A stretch of DNA of 64,000 nucleotides from Ryuthela nishihirai (Eukaryota > Arthropoda > Arachnida > Araneae > Heptathelidae): positions 73,591,501 through 73,655,500 of the forward strand of contig JAWZYU010000011.1 in assembly GCA_038380435.1 (NCBI GenBank), given 5' to 3'. The position numbers and the translations under genes were made by a program. The notes below the pieces were generated by a model, which saw nothing but the letters and a program-made list of their open reading frames with translations, did no database searches and was not told where the DNA came from. This document shows positions 44,692-56,249 of this stretch, piece after piece; the first letter of the stretch is position 1, and every line of letters starts with the position of its first letter.

Positions 44692-45603
44692 TTTTTTATT
44701 CAGAATGAGAGCAATTAAACTGTGTCATCTATATAGCCAACAGCATCTACCCTACAATACGTTTCATGACGGTGGAGGAAAACAGCAATGCCATTCCCTA
44801 TTTAGATGTTTTTATCCAAAAATACGATGCAGGACTGTTGATGACATCAACATACTGAAAGCCTACCTACGTACCCTTTATCATATGCATGGACTCATGC
44901 ACCCCACGGGCATACAAAATTGCAGCCTTCCATTCCCTCATCAATAGGGCCTTACTGTATCATCAGACAAGTTTTTACATAAAAAAAGATATTCAAAACA
45001 TTCAATCCCTTGCTGTATCCCATGGCTACCATCCAAAAACAATAGAGAAGCAAATCAAAAAGTATAGAAACAACATGACAGATTCAGCTCTCTTCCTAAT
45101 CACCGACTCTGAGTGAGCAACCTTTGCCAGTCTTATGTTCCTGTCCTGTGCGAATCAGTCCCCAAATTATTCAGAGCTTAAAAAATCAATATTGTTTTCA
45201 GCCCAGCTCCAAATCTGAAGAAAATTATAAAAAGGGGCATAGACAAATTTAGCATCCTTCAAAAATTGGGCTTATACAGATTTCCCCTATATTTGCCCGA
45301 TAATTCCGTTGTCAACTATATCGGAAAAACCACGCGTTCTTTACAGGAAAGGTTCACAGAGCATCAGACAGATGTCAGCCAAAACAAGCTGTTAACTGCG
45401 GTGGCAATACAACATGCAGCTACCATAGACTGGGAGCACCCCACACTGTTAGCACATGCATTCATTTACTACAGAACCATCGTTGGTGAGGCTACTGAAA
45501 TAATGACCTCGCCAGTCCCCACCTGCAACCGAGACACTGTTATCACCCTTCACAACCTGTGGAAAGCAGTTCTTAACAGCTCTAATGTCAACCGTTTTTA
45601 AAA
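44692..45603 (+). pseudogene. Penelope-like element, 3' portion with GIY-YIG endonuclease
   Basis: Rejoins the RT frame interrupted at 38697. Near 44745 it reads YPTIRFMTVEENSNAIPYLD, the end of a Penelope RT, then SLINRALLYHQ and HGYHPKTIEKQIKKYRNN. The frame at 45266-45601 carries GLYRFPLYLPD and NYIGKTTRSLQERFTEHQ, a GIY-YIG nuclease motif with its catalytic Arg region, and GEATEI as a candidate catalytic Glu. Penelope-like elements with this C-terminal domain are mobile in animals. The copy has frameshifts and a TGA between RT and nuclease. Confidence 0.8.
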
Positions 45604-47412
45604 AAGTTGCCATTTGAAATATTTTTTTTTCCATTTCATGCATATTTTATAAAACCACGACATAAATTATTTGTTAAAGCTATCTGATTGCCATTTCTTA
45701 GAAGTAATATACATATTACCGATTTGTTTGTTAATCGTTACTCTGTGCTGCAGAAATTTCATGATTTAAGCACACAAGTTTGCTTTGAACTATTATAACA
45801 AATTTTTTTTCTTAAAGTTTTGAAAAATCTCTCAAAAATTAACTGAAAACTTTAAAAACAGAAGATTTTGAAAGTAATTTCAAAATGCATACCTCTATTT
45901 TTTTCCTTTTATGCTCTTTTCTGCCTTAAAAACATTTTAGTAAGCCAAGAATTATTTTTTAATGTTTATCCCAGAATTCAACTGTGCACTCTGGATACTG
46001 AAATCAAAACCACAACTAAAAATAATTTTTTGTGCAAAACTGGAGGTAAATAAGTCACAGCTTTGCAAAGCAGACAGTATAAAATGTGCGTCATCTGCAA
46101 CTGTGTGCTATGCATACAGCATCAACAGATTTGGATAACTTTTAAAATAAGTTAGTATTATTTGCACTTTTAAAATTAAAACTTCATCTTTATTTCTATA
46201 GACCTATTGTGATTTTATTTCCATAGATTTAGTAGAATTGTATCTATCTTTTGGAGTTATGTTACATTGCAAAGTACGAAAATGGAACCTTCATAACTGT
46301 TTTTTTCTACCTCTATCGATTTTTTGATTCTTGACTTCACGCTATGATTTTCAGAGCTTTTTGACTTTCAGAGCTATGATACATTGCTGATGTGACAATG
46401 GCTGGCTTATAACTTCTTTCGATTTATTGATTTTATTCCCATACATTGCCAGTTGTGACAATAGGTGGCTTACAACTTTCTTCCTGTGGACTTTTTTAAA
46501 CATCGAATTAGGTTATATGTTATTTTTTTTATTACTTCTTCATTTTCCACTCAAAAAACTGATCTTTTATCATGTCCTGAAAATGAATGAGGTCTTGGTC
46601 ATGGAAGCAAAAAGTCTTGGCATGAAAATCAGTCCTACAAAAGTGCAATTTCATCAAGGGTATTCTAACTCCCCCCCCCCCACCTTCTTCAGCTATGCTT
46701 AAGGGGTTTTACCAACAATACCCTCTGTAGAAAATTTTTATTTTTTAAAACAATTATTAGTTTTTGAATTTATATTGAACAGTTTTAAAATAATTACCCT
46801 CCCCCCAATATGTTGTCTATGCCATCTGAGGATTTTGACGTTTTTTTAGAGCTTTGGTGTGCCAACTTTTCAGTATTTTTTCAAGATTCCCAAAATTCAA
46901 CACCCGGAAAAAAAATACATATATTTAGTAAATAAACAACCAAGAGAGTGTTCCCCATTTCATAATCAGTTCAGAAAATTCCATGAATGTGAGAGGTCAG
47001 AGGTCACCTTGTATAAAACTGGCTGTGTTTTGAACTATATGACACTAAAAAGAATCATTATAAGAAATAAAAATCATGTTTCAGGTAAATATTATATTTT
47101 TAGGAAGAAATTTCCTTTTGATTCATATATAATTTAACCATTTTTATTCATTACACTTTTTAAAATTGAGCCTTAATTATATAGTCCTATCAATTTTTTC
47201 ATTATATCACAGTGAAAAAGTCTCATTATCAGGTAATTAAATAAGTTTGTGCAGTTATTCAATGTTATCATTTCAATAAAAAATATATAAGTACATTTGC
47301 AAATGGTGTGCATGTGTGAATTCATAGTTGAAACCACAAGGCATGTTGGTTGAGTCAGTTGATGAGTAGCAAGGGTGAAAAGTGATTCGATAAAATTGGG
47401 GTGACAAAAACA
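45604..47412. other. AT-rich DNA, no gene seen
   Basis: Nothing recognised except poly-C runs near 46670 and 46800. Frames at 46427 and 46859 have no known domain. Confidence 0.4.
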
Positions 47413-47439
47413 TGTCAAATAGTTATTCAAGAGTGTTTA

Positions 47440-47869
47440 CTTTATGAGTTTAAACTGGGAACTAAAGCAGCCCACAAGATATGTATGCCATTGGGAGAGG
47501 ACATAGTGAGCAAACAGACAGTCTAAAAGCAGTTCAGAAAATTTGCATCAGGCAATGAGGCATCTGAAGATGTACCCTACAAGGGAAAACCGACAGTCAC
47601 TGATGACATGAACTGAAGGCCAGCAGCAAGTTGGACTCACATCAAACATGCCAAGAGCTTGCAGAAAGGCTCCATGTAAGTGATGAAACCATTCATTTGC
47701 ATTTACATTGCTTATTAAAAGTCTGGAAGCTGAGTAAATGGGTTCCACATGAACTGGCTGCTGACAAAAAACTCCAGCAGTTTATGATCTGCACATTGCT
47801 GCTTTCACACAAGATTGATCCATTTTTTGACAGGTTGTTGATGTGTGATGAAAAATGGATTGTCTATAG
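47440..47869 (+). pseudogene. Mariner transposase, N-terminal half
   Basis: In shifting frames the plus strand shows EFKLGTKAAHKICMPLGED, then QELAERLHVSDETIHLHLH, KLSKWVPHELAADKKLQQF and DRLLMCDEKWIVYS. These correspond to the two helix-turn-helix motifs, the WVPHEL linker and the (T/M)CDEKWI first catalytic Asp of mariner transposases of the SETMAR/irritans type. Frameshifts and stops are frequent. The frame is cut right after the codons for IVY by the MITE. Confidence 0.8.
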
Positions 47870-48442
47870 CAATGGTTCTCAACCTTTTATGCTTCACGTA
47901 CCCCCTGGAAATATGTATGTAACTGGCGCACCTCTTGTATAGATGGATAAAACTATAGTTATAGTACAACAATGGGAATAAAACATATATATATATACAC
48001 ACACATTAAATTTTGTATTCATAAATTACATATTGGTAGCTAGGTAGTCACTGGAAGGAGAGCTATGCACCAATCCCCTGTGATGATGCATAGAACCGGC
48101 CAGGCCTAGCACCTAATGTCCGACCCCGCCTTCTCATGGTGCAGACCGTTAGTACCTTTCAAAAAAGATAATCTCTTGTGGAAGTGAACGGAAGGGTAGA
48201 GCTGCCAGATTAGTGTGGCCTACTGATCTGGACAACTATGGCTACTTTTCTTTTTTTTTCTACCCTGCTGAGGAGTGATCAACCACACAGGGTCCTGGTG
48301 CTGACCATATAAACCCACTGGACTGGACAGATATATGGCTCTGAGCTTGATTATGGATCCTGATTTTGCTGCACTGGTGGGCTTCTGTGGAGGGAAAATC
48401 TGCCGCTGTGTTTTCTGTTTGTTTGTGGGTTGACAGCTCCAA

Positions 48443-49669
48443 GTGAATAGGTTCGCAGGATATGTTTTTCAGCTGGTGGATAATCCTGAGCAGAGGTCAT
48501 CGCAGGCACCTGAACTCTTTGCTTCTATTGGCATTGTCAAATTCTACATTGGAGGAAGTCTTCCAGTGTACATGGCTTCAGCCTTTAGTGGTGGGGGAAT
48601 GGGTCTTTGCCCCATGTCTGCGATTAGGGGGCTGTTTGATATTGTCGGCATTCCCTCTCTCAATAAACATAGTTTCTTTAAACATCCTACTAACCATTTT
48701 CTCTCCATAGGTAGTTGGAATGTGAGGACTCTGCAAAGAGCTTTTTCTCTTGATGTCCTCACACAAGAATTCCACCATTATAATATAGATATTCTCGGCT
48801 TGCAAGAGACCAGATGGACAGATAAAGGTCAGATTCTTAAAAATAATCTTAAATTTCTCTTTTCAGGGAGGGACGACAATAAGCATCACCAAGGCGTGGG
48901 TCTGCTTCTCAGCAGACACGCTAGTGATGCTCTTCTAGGATACGAGTGCATTAATGAAAGGTTTCTTACAGCAAAATTTCAGACAAGCGTTAAAGACCTG
49001 AATGTTATCTGCTGTTACGCTCCCACTGAGGATGCTGATGAGGATGAGAAGGATAGGTTTTATGAACAACTTCAGGATATTTTGAATTCTGTCAAGAAAG
49101 GAGATATTACCCTTGTTCTTGGTGACTTCAATGTCAAAGTTGGCACTGACTCTGACCTTTGGGGAGGAGTAATAGGCCCTTTTGGTATTGGTAGCTGCAA
49201 TGGCAATGGGCAACGTCTCCTACAGGTAAGTAAACTCAATGGTTTCAGAATAACTAACACATATTACAAACACCGCGACATACATAAGTACACATGGGTT
49301 TCACCTGATGGGCTGCATAGGAATATGATTGATTATATATTAATTAACAGCAAATGGGCTAGTTCTGTTAGAAATACCACGGCATATAGGGGAGCTGAAA
49401 TTGGATCCGACCATTACCTTGTTAAAAGTGTCTTGCAACTTAAACTTAAAAAGTGTTGTGCTAGGGTTAAAAAATTTGCTTTTAATACTGAAGCTCTGAA
49501 AGACCCAGTTATAGACAAAGCTTACCATGATAGGTTACTTAGTCATTATGACAGTCATGGTATGCTTACTACTGAAGTTGAGGAAGAATGGGATCATTTT
49601 AAACAGGCTTTTTTGGACACTAACAGTACTCTTTTAGGAAAAAGGAGCAGAAGAGACAGAATTATCTGA
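48443..49669 (+). pseudogene. LINE copy C: N-terminal region and endonuclease
   Basis: 408-residue frame with the full APE-like set: GSWNVRTL, LQETRW, LGDFNVKVG, MIDYILINSKW and GSDHYLVKS. The leader differs from A and B (LFASIGIVKFYIGGSLPVY). The frame ends near LLGKRSRRDRII by a 1-2 nt shift, after which the linker frame is broken until 49822. Confidence 0.88.
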
Positions 49670-49821
49670 GTGATAAGGCACTTGAGCTTATTTCGGAAAG
49701 AAAGAACTGCAAGAATGTCCTTAATCAATACCCTACTAGTACTAATAGAAAGCATTACAGAGAACTTAATAAACGTGTAAAAGATCAGTTAGCTGCTGAT
49801 AAGAATCTTTGGCTTGATGGT

Positions 49822-50910
49822 TTGGCTGACAAAGCCGAGGAAGCAGTTAGACAGCACAACAGCAGAGAGCTGTACCAGATAGTTAATGTTTCGTGTGGTA
49901 GAAAACGGACAGGTATACAGGGATTGAAGGATAAACAAGGTAAGGTTAACACTGAGTCGTGTGTGAGAGTTGGTAAGGCTTGTAGCAATTGGTTTAACAT
50001 TACTTCTGGTGTTCGACAAGGGTGCATTTTGTCTCCTTTTCTCTTTAGTTTGGCTATTGATTATGTTGTGCAAAATTCACTTCAAGGGAAAGATTTTGGC
50101 CTTAAATGGGCTGGAGATACGAAAATTTCTGATTTAGATTATGCTGATGATTTAGCCCTTTTGGCAAATGATGTTGATGAGATGAGCTCTTTCATTCGAG
50201 CTGTTGATGACACTGGTAGTAGAGTAGGTTTGGTTATAAACAGAGAGAAAACTAAAGTGATAAAAATTGGTCAGGCAGGCTGTGATTCAGTTAATCTGAA
50301 TGGTTGCAGTCTTGAGCAGGTGTCACAGTTTAATTATCTTGGGAGCTATATAACAGATAATGGTGATGTGTGGCATGAGATTAACAGACGAATAGGGATT
50401 GGTGCTGGGACTTTTAAGAATCTATGGAGAGTGTGGAGAAATAGGCGTATACACCTAAAGACTAAAATTAGACTGTATAATAGTTTGGTTCTTTCTAGGG
50501 TTAGTTATGGTAGTGAAACTTGGACACTTTGTAAACAAGATAACAGGAAACTAGATGCTTTTGATTCCAGATGCTTACGTAGTATCTTGGGCATTAGGTG
50601 GTTCAACTTTGTAACTAATGATGAGGTTAGGCAAAAGAGTCTGCAACCTCCTTTAAGCAGCATATTGTGCAGAGAGAGACTCCGTTGGTTTGGCCATGTT
50701 GCCCGTATGAATAATTATAGATTGGCGAATAGGGTTATGAACAGTGTGCCTAAAGGCCTCAGAAAGAAGGGGAGACCTAGGATGTGGTGGGCAGACAATG
50801 TCAAACAGGACCTTGTTAGAATTGGTGTGCAGTGGCCAGATGCAGTAGATGTAGCTCAGGATAGACTTGCTTGGAGAACTAAATTGCACGGTCTGGTTGG
50901 ACCTCCGTAG
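49822..50910 (+). pseudogene. LINE copy C: deleted RT fused to intact C-terminal domain
   Basis: 362-residue open frame. The linker (GRKRTGIQGLKDKQGKV) is joined in frame to NTESCVRVGKACSNWF, removing the RT fingers and the motif A Asp. LDYADDLALLA is still present at about 50131-50163. The C-terminal domain is uninterrupted: QFNYLGSYITD (CAG where A and B have TAG), HEINRRIGIGAGTF, LRWFGHVARM and GRPRMWWADN, ending GLVGPP. It cannot polymerise DNA without motif A. Confidence 0.85.
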
Positions 50911-51117
50911 CCCATGGCTGCTTGAGGATGATGATGATAAACATAAAAAATGACATAAACAATATAGCAAATTTTACAAAATTATAAACATAATAGTAGC
51001 AATAATCAGTAGCAGTGTTGCCAACTTAGCGACTTTGTTACTAGATCTAATGACTTTTGAGCTCTCGAGGCGTACCTCAAAAAATTTTACTGCGTACCCC
51101 CACATTGAGAACCCCTA

Positions 51118-51300
51118 GTCAATAGGAACACCAAATGTTCATATCATTGGTTGTCACCCAGTAAACCTGTACCACACACACCAAAGCTCAGGATCCACCA
51201 ACAGAAAATTTTGCTGTCTCTGGTGGACTACAGCTGTTATCATCCATTATAAGATTCTGGTTACTGGTCAAACTTTGAGCCAATTTTTCAGGCTGGGCCC
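51118..51300 (+). pseudogene. Mariner transposase, C-terminal continuation
   Basis: Resumes exactly at the target duplication with RNTKCSYHWLSPSKPV, then PHTPKLRIHQQKILLSLWWT and a run ending QTLSQFFRLGP. These match the mariner segment after the first Asp: N...HWL..G..P, KVM..VWWD (second catalytic Asp here is Thr) and the FELLPPG-like part. The last catalytic residue region is absent. Confidence 0.75.
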
Positions 51301-53006
51301 TGGAAGGGTAAGGGTTAACTGACTTTTCTTGCATTTTTTCCTTTTAATTTCAGTAAAAATGATGCATCACAATATTCTTTCAAAGTTAATTTTATGTAGA
51401 ATCAAAAAATACATCATAATTTTTCATAAGTTAAGTAAACATTATAGGACAAAATTTAAATGTGTTAAAATGCATATGATTTGGAATAATGCTAGATTTA
51501 CAGTAAAAAATTTACCGAAGTATCCTATATACCTATGTATGTAAATCACAGTTATGTACACTTAAGAATATTGAAAGCCACTATTTAGATAATGTAATAG
51601 TTGCACCATTGCAAAAATCACATTAACCATGCAAAAGGTTGTGGGTCTCTTGATGGCAAAGTTTTTATCAGCATCAGGTCTCTTCATAAAATATATTTAC
51701 GTCATTGTACACTTAAGGTCATTACCATTCTGCAACTTTTATGAGTGTTAAAAACCTAAGGTGTATAATGAATACCTAAAAAATGGCATCAAATTAAGAA
51801 TTTTATGAAATTTATTATGAAAATAAAGTATTGACTGCAATCAATAAGCACAGGAGAGGTAGATAAAGATTAAGTACTTATATATTATCTATAGGTCTTT
51901 TAAACTGCATTTAGATACAATCACCTGAACAATGGTCAGATGCAGAGATGAGTTTGGGCTCAGATATTTGAGTCCAAACCTCAACTATTTTGATATTACT
52001 GAGCCCAGTTAAAAAAAAGATACAACTGTTACATACAAACATATTGTATTAAACAATTTTTAAAAGAAAAATTAAAATCAAACTGCTATTTGGTATTAAA
52101 AATACTAGAAATAATTCACAGACACAGGAAATTCTTGAGTAACATAATTTTAAATAAGGATGATTCATTGATAAGTGAGAAGCCCTGAAGAAATTATTAA
52201 AAGATGAATAATTCTTATTAATTTTAATTACTAAATGTTGATTAAAAGGTTGAAATCATGATCAAAAGTATTTTTCTTTATTTTTTTTCACCTTTGTTCC
52301 CCACAATTATAGGCAAAATTTGAAATTTAAATTATAACTGAGCCCAAAGCGATCTGTGCTATTCCATCAAGCCCGGGTTTAACTATTTGGAGTGTGAAAG
52401 TCTGAACACAACTATGGATTCTGCTATTGAACTAATCAAGAAAATATGAACATGGCAGGCAGAATCTTGCATTTCTGGATTTTTAAACACTTTGTGAATC
52501 TCATCACCACAAGCAACCATATTACACACAACCTAAGGGCAATCTTGGAGTGATACTTTATGATATAGCATGTGACATGCTGAGAAAGATAGTTTGCAGA
52601 ACATAACATGGAATCCCATCATCTAAATGTAATATATGGATGACACATTTTATGATTTAGAAACAAATGATGAAACACTTTGTACTTACTGTAATACCAT
52701 AAATTTTAGATACACTACTATCAACTTTATTATATTAGTGGAAAAGGCCCAGAAGTTAGCATTGTTGGATGTTTTGGTCATAATGTATGATAGCTTAGAA
52801 ACTGAGGCATATTGGAATTCATTTTAAAATGAATACCATATCATTCAAACAATGAAAGAAACAAAAATTACACCTTATGCAGCTTTTTTTCTTCTATAAA
52901 TCATTTACACTATGTTGAAAAAAGTGTCTGGACACTTCCACATTATGTGAATGGAAAGCCATTTTCAAAGCTCCCTAACATTGAAAATAAAGCTTTTACG
53001 CAAAAA
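51301..53006. other. AT-rich DNA, no gene seen
   Basis: Nothing recognised. Frames at 51329 and 52636 have no known domain. Confidence 0.4.
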
Positions 53007-53135
53007 CTGTTATTGGCGATAAATTGCAGATGTCACTCAAATCTCTCTAAAAATATTTCCTGCAATATTCGTTTAATATTTAAAGAACGAAAGAAAGCTG
53101 AAGCATTTATCTTCAACTTTTGACACTTGTGTTTT

Positions 53136-53540
53136 ATCTATTGAAGATTGGATTGTTTTACCTCTGAGCGGCACTTTTTTGCACACCATGGGCTAAATGG
53201 CCAGGCCACAAGGACTCCGAAGGCTCAGAGAAGGTTGGGGAAGGGGACCCACTGGAACAGCTGTTGGGAGACAGATGGCAGCCTCCCGTCAAGGCCATCC
53301 AGCGTGTTCTTTAACATGCACAGGGTATGGCTCTCCCACACACGGGGTCACGACTTAACGTCCCATCCGACGGACAGCGACCTTTTAAAGTCCATCGATG
53401 TCCCCTACTGACCGTGGGCAGGGCGGGGAAATTTTGCGGAGATAAATCTCAACGCTGACCCAGCTGGGACTCAACCTGGAAACTACAGATTACGAGCCTG
53501 GCGCGCTACCGACTGAGCCACCCCGCCCCATCTATTGAAG
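53136..53540 (-). repeat. SINE-A copy with 11-bp target duplication
   Basis: Full-length minus-strand SINE-A flanked by ATCTATTGAAG (53136-53146 and 53530-53540). The tRNA-like head at the right end, read in reverse, is GGGGCGGGGTGGCTCAGTCG, then GCGCGCCAGGCTCGTAATCT, then a degraded B box. A short extra ATTGGATTG lies between the target site and the 3' end. Confidence 0.9.
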
Positions 53541-53794
53541 TATTTCTTTCACAACTGTTGTAACAATTTTTTTACTAACACAAATTAAATATCTGAAGTT
53601 TGTATGACGATGTTTTAAGATTTCATCAATTTGGAGGCAATGTGACAGTGTTGTCTGCTGTTAAATGGTCCCTCTTCAATGACTCTTTAAATATTGATCG
53701 AAGATTGTTGAAAATTGACACTGTCACATTGCTTCCAAATTGAGTAATAGGCACTTTTGACATCGAATTCAATTTTAGAGGAAAAATTGTCTGA

Positions 53795-53870
53795 GCCGGG
53801 TGGGATATGGAACCCACGACCTCCTAATAACATGTCAGGTGCTCTGGGCCGCTGATCAAAATTTCCTCTA
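53795..53870 (-). repeat. SINE-B-like segment inside the palindrome
   Basis: In reverse, CAGAGCACCTGACATGTTAT, GGAGGTCGTGGGTTCCATAT and CCCACCCGGCTCAGACAATT form a tRNA-like head followed by the AATTTTTCCTCTAAA body. The body also occurs inverted at 53957-54000. Confidence 0.5.
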
Positions 53871-54300
53871 ATTAACGCTATGAACATTCCCTTTATGTCA
53901 CATGTAGGCATTATTTTAGGCAATTTTTAGCCCTAGCGGCTTTTTATTTGCCAATTATCCCACCCGGCTCAGACAATTTTTCCTCTAAATTTGAAATCGA
54001 CAACAAAAGTGCCTATTTATTACTGGATGTTGAACTGTCGAATTTATCTGAGTTTATCTCAATATTGCTTCCAAATTGATGAAATCTAAAAAAATCATCA
54101 TACAAACTTCAGATATTTATGTTAGTGAACAAATTGTTTACAAGAGTTGTGTTTTATCTATTGAACTATTTTTCCACAAGTGTCAAAAGTTGAAGATAAA
54201 TGCTTCAGCTTCATTTCATTTTTTAAATATTAAACGAATATTGCAGGAAATATATTTTAGAGAGATTTGAGTGACATCTACAATTTATCGCTAATAACAG

Positions 54301-55024
54301 AACAGTAGTCCTGTTCTCTTATTATATTATACCTTGTATAAAACAAATAGATTTCAGTAGTCCCACCAGTTCCATTATAACTGATTCAACTGTTTTACCA
54401 GAAAAATACATTTGGTTTAAAGTATTTCTGATTTTTTTAAACATTATGTTAATGTACAGACCTATATCAAGTTCATTAGTATTCTTGTAATAGTAGTGAA
54501 GGATTAATGAAGGAAAAACAATTTTTTTTTTGGCAATTTACAGTATTCTGAGAGGTAGAGATTGGAAGTCTTTAATGATGGCCAGGAGACTCCTGAATAT
54601 CTATATTAAACTTTGAGACTTAACTTTCCACGTAGTTATCCAATTCATTTATTTTTAATATTATAGATAAAATTTAAAACAAATTTGATAACTTAAAATT
54701 TAATGTAAACCATATAGTACCTGAAAAAATATTTCTTGTAATCTTCCTAGTGTCCATTTAAACCAATAGTTATTGAAATCAGTCCCCTCAGCTTCACATC
54801 GAGCAATATGTTCAGTCAAAATCATTATAAACCTCTACGAAAAAAAAGATTAAAATAACTGATGGAGAATACAACATTGAAAAACAAAATAATGCATAAC
54901 AATAAAATTGGAAGAATTATGGGTTAACCTAAAAGAATAGGCTAATCCATAAAATTAAAACATGGTGATATTCATGAAAATGGTATTATGGTGATTTCTT
55001 CTATACACAGCACTAATGAAAACA
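54301..55024. other. AT-rich DNA, no gene seen
   Basis: Nothing recognised. Confidence 0.4.
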
Positions 55025-56249
55025 TACACTGAAGAGCCAAAACATTATGACTACCTGCTTAATATGATGCTGGTTCCCCATTTACCATGGAAACAGCTCT
55101 CACCCGGTGAGGCATGGATGCTATAAGATTTCTAAAGGTGCCTTGTGGTATCTGGTACCAATGCGCTACCAGCAGATCCTTTAATTCTTGTGAGTTACGT
55201 GGTTGAGCTGCCGCAAATCAGATATGCTGTTCCGAAACAAACCACAAATGCTCGATTGGATTAATGTCTAGGGAATTTGGAGACCAGGACAATAATTGGA
55301 AGTCTTCCTCATGTTCCGTGAACCATTCTCGAACAATCCGGGCAGTGTGGCATGGCACATTATCCTGTTAATAGAAGGCACTACTAGAGGGATATACTGT
55401 TGCTATAAAAGGATGTACCTGGTCTACAATGATGTTTAGGTAGGTGGTAGATGTCATAGTTTCCTGCATATGAATGACTGGACCCAGGGTTTCCCAGCAT
55501 AACACTGCCCAAAGCATTACACTTCTTTCACCAGCTTGTTTTCATCCCATAGTACATCCTGGTACCAACACTTCCTCAGGTAAACAACGCATGTGCACCT
55601 GGCTGTTCATATGGTCAACAGGAAATGAGATTCATTGGACCAGATGACCACCTTCGATTCATTCAAAGTCCAGTTTTGATGCTCGCATGCATTTTCGATG
55701 ATGAACTGAGGTTAGCATGGGCACTTGGAGCAGCATGCGGCTATGCAGCCCCATTTTCAGCTGGATTCGATGTACTGTGTGCTGTGAAACATTACTCCCA
55801 TCACAAGCATTCAAATTACGGGCAAGTTGCACCACAGTATCCCTTCTGTTGGCTCGTACCATACAGGATAGTCTTCGCTCACCTCTAGCATTGATAAGCT
55901 GTAGATGGCCCATGCCTTGCTGGTGGTTCGTGGTTTTTTCCTTCTCGGACCACTTTTTGAAGGTACTAACCATAGCTGACATGAGCACCCCACAAGCCTT
56001 GCTATCTCAGAAATGCTCTAACTCAGTTGTCTGGCCATTACAATTTGGCCTTTGTCAAACTCACTTAGGTCCACTGCCTCTTCCATCTGGAGAACAAGAA
56101 TAACACCGAATAACAGAGCTCAGTATCAGGTGTTATTTATACCATTTCATGATGTTCATACGACGTTTACATTTCATATTATGTTTACCTGCAGTTGCTT
56201 CAATTTGCATAAAGTTGTGCTGGTCATAATATTTTGGCTCTTCAGTGTA
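55025..56249 (-). mobile_element. Tc1-like element, best preserved copy
   Basis: 1,221 bp between TA dinucleotides. Terminal inverted repeats CACTGAAGAGCCAAAACATT and, on the complement, CACTGAAGAGCCAAAATATT, continuing to ATGAC. Length and ends are normal for a Tc1-like element. The transposase on the minus strand is broken. Confidence 0.9.
55050..56090 (-). pseudogene. Tc1-like transposase (full span, broken)
   Basis: The N-terminal open part (55659-55988) reads MVSTFKKWSEKEKTTNHQQG, then LINARGERRLSCMVRANRRD and SNVSQHTVHRIQLKMGLHSR. This is the helix-turn-helix and R-rich linker of a Tc1-like transposase. Further left in other phases come the first-Asp region around 55640, then QDNVPCHTARIVREW (second Asp, around 55345, preceded by a TAA) and NSLDINPIEHLW (catalytic Glu kept, around 55270). 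Several shifts and stops make it non-functional, but all three catalytic regions can be located. Confidence 0.8.

Larger units (their letters stand above)
48035..50940 (+). mobile_element. RTE-like LINE copy C with internal RT deletion
   Basis: Begins GGTAGCTAGG shortly inside the MITE and ends with a short GATGATGATGATAA tail near 50940. The 5' leader is diverged from A and B. The RT fingers and motif A are deleted (about 680 bp relative to copy A, junction near 49948), yet the reading frame continues through the junction. Confidence 0.88.
47862..51125. mobile_element. hAT-like MITE inserted in the mariner, holding LINE copy C
   Basis: Ends CAATGGTTCTCAACC (47870) and, on the complement, CTAGGGGTTCTCAA (to 51117), both running into GTACCCCC-type blocks. 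The CAGTGGTTCTCAACC end is a common hAT MITE terminus. Flanks GTCTATAG (47862-47869) and GTCAATAG (51118-51125) form an 8-bp target duplication with one mismatch. Without LINE C the MITE would be about 350 bp. Confidence 0.8.
47413..51300 (+). mobile_element. Mariner-type element with nested insertions
   Basis: Plus-strand mariner remnant in two parts, 47413-47869 and 51118-51300, split by a hAT-like MITE which itself contains LINE copy C. The ends of the mariner are not clear, so the boundaries given are those of recognisable coding homology. Confidence 0.75.
53007..54300. mobile_element. Palindromic foldback element with nested inverted repeats
   Basis: The left arm starts at 53007 (CTGTTATTGGCGATAAATTG) and is mirrored up to 54300 (complement CTGTTATTAGCGATAAATTG). 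Arms of roughly 270 bp (SINE excluded) share CAGATGTCACTCAAATCTCT, TTATCTTCAACTTTTGACAC and ATATCTGAAGTTTGTATGA. Inside lie two smaller inverted pairs: 53627-53650/53719-53743 and 53745-53807/53957-54021. A SINE-A copy interrupts the left arm. No transposase. It is a MITE-like or foldback element of unknown superfamily. Confidence 0.75.
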
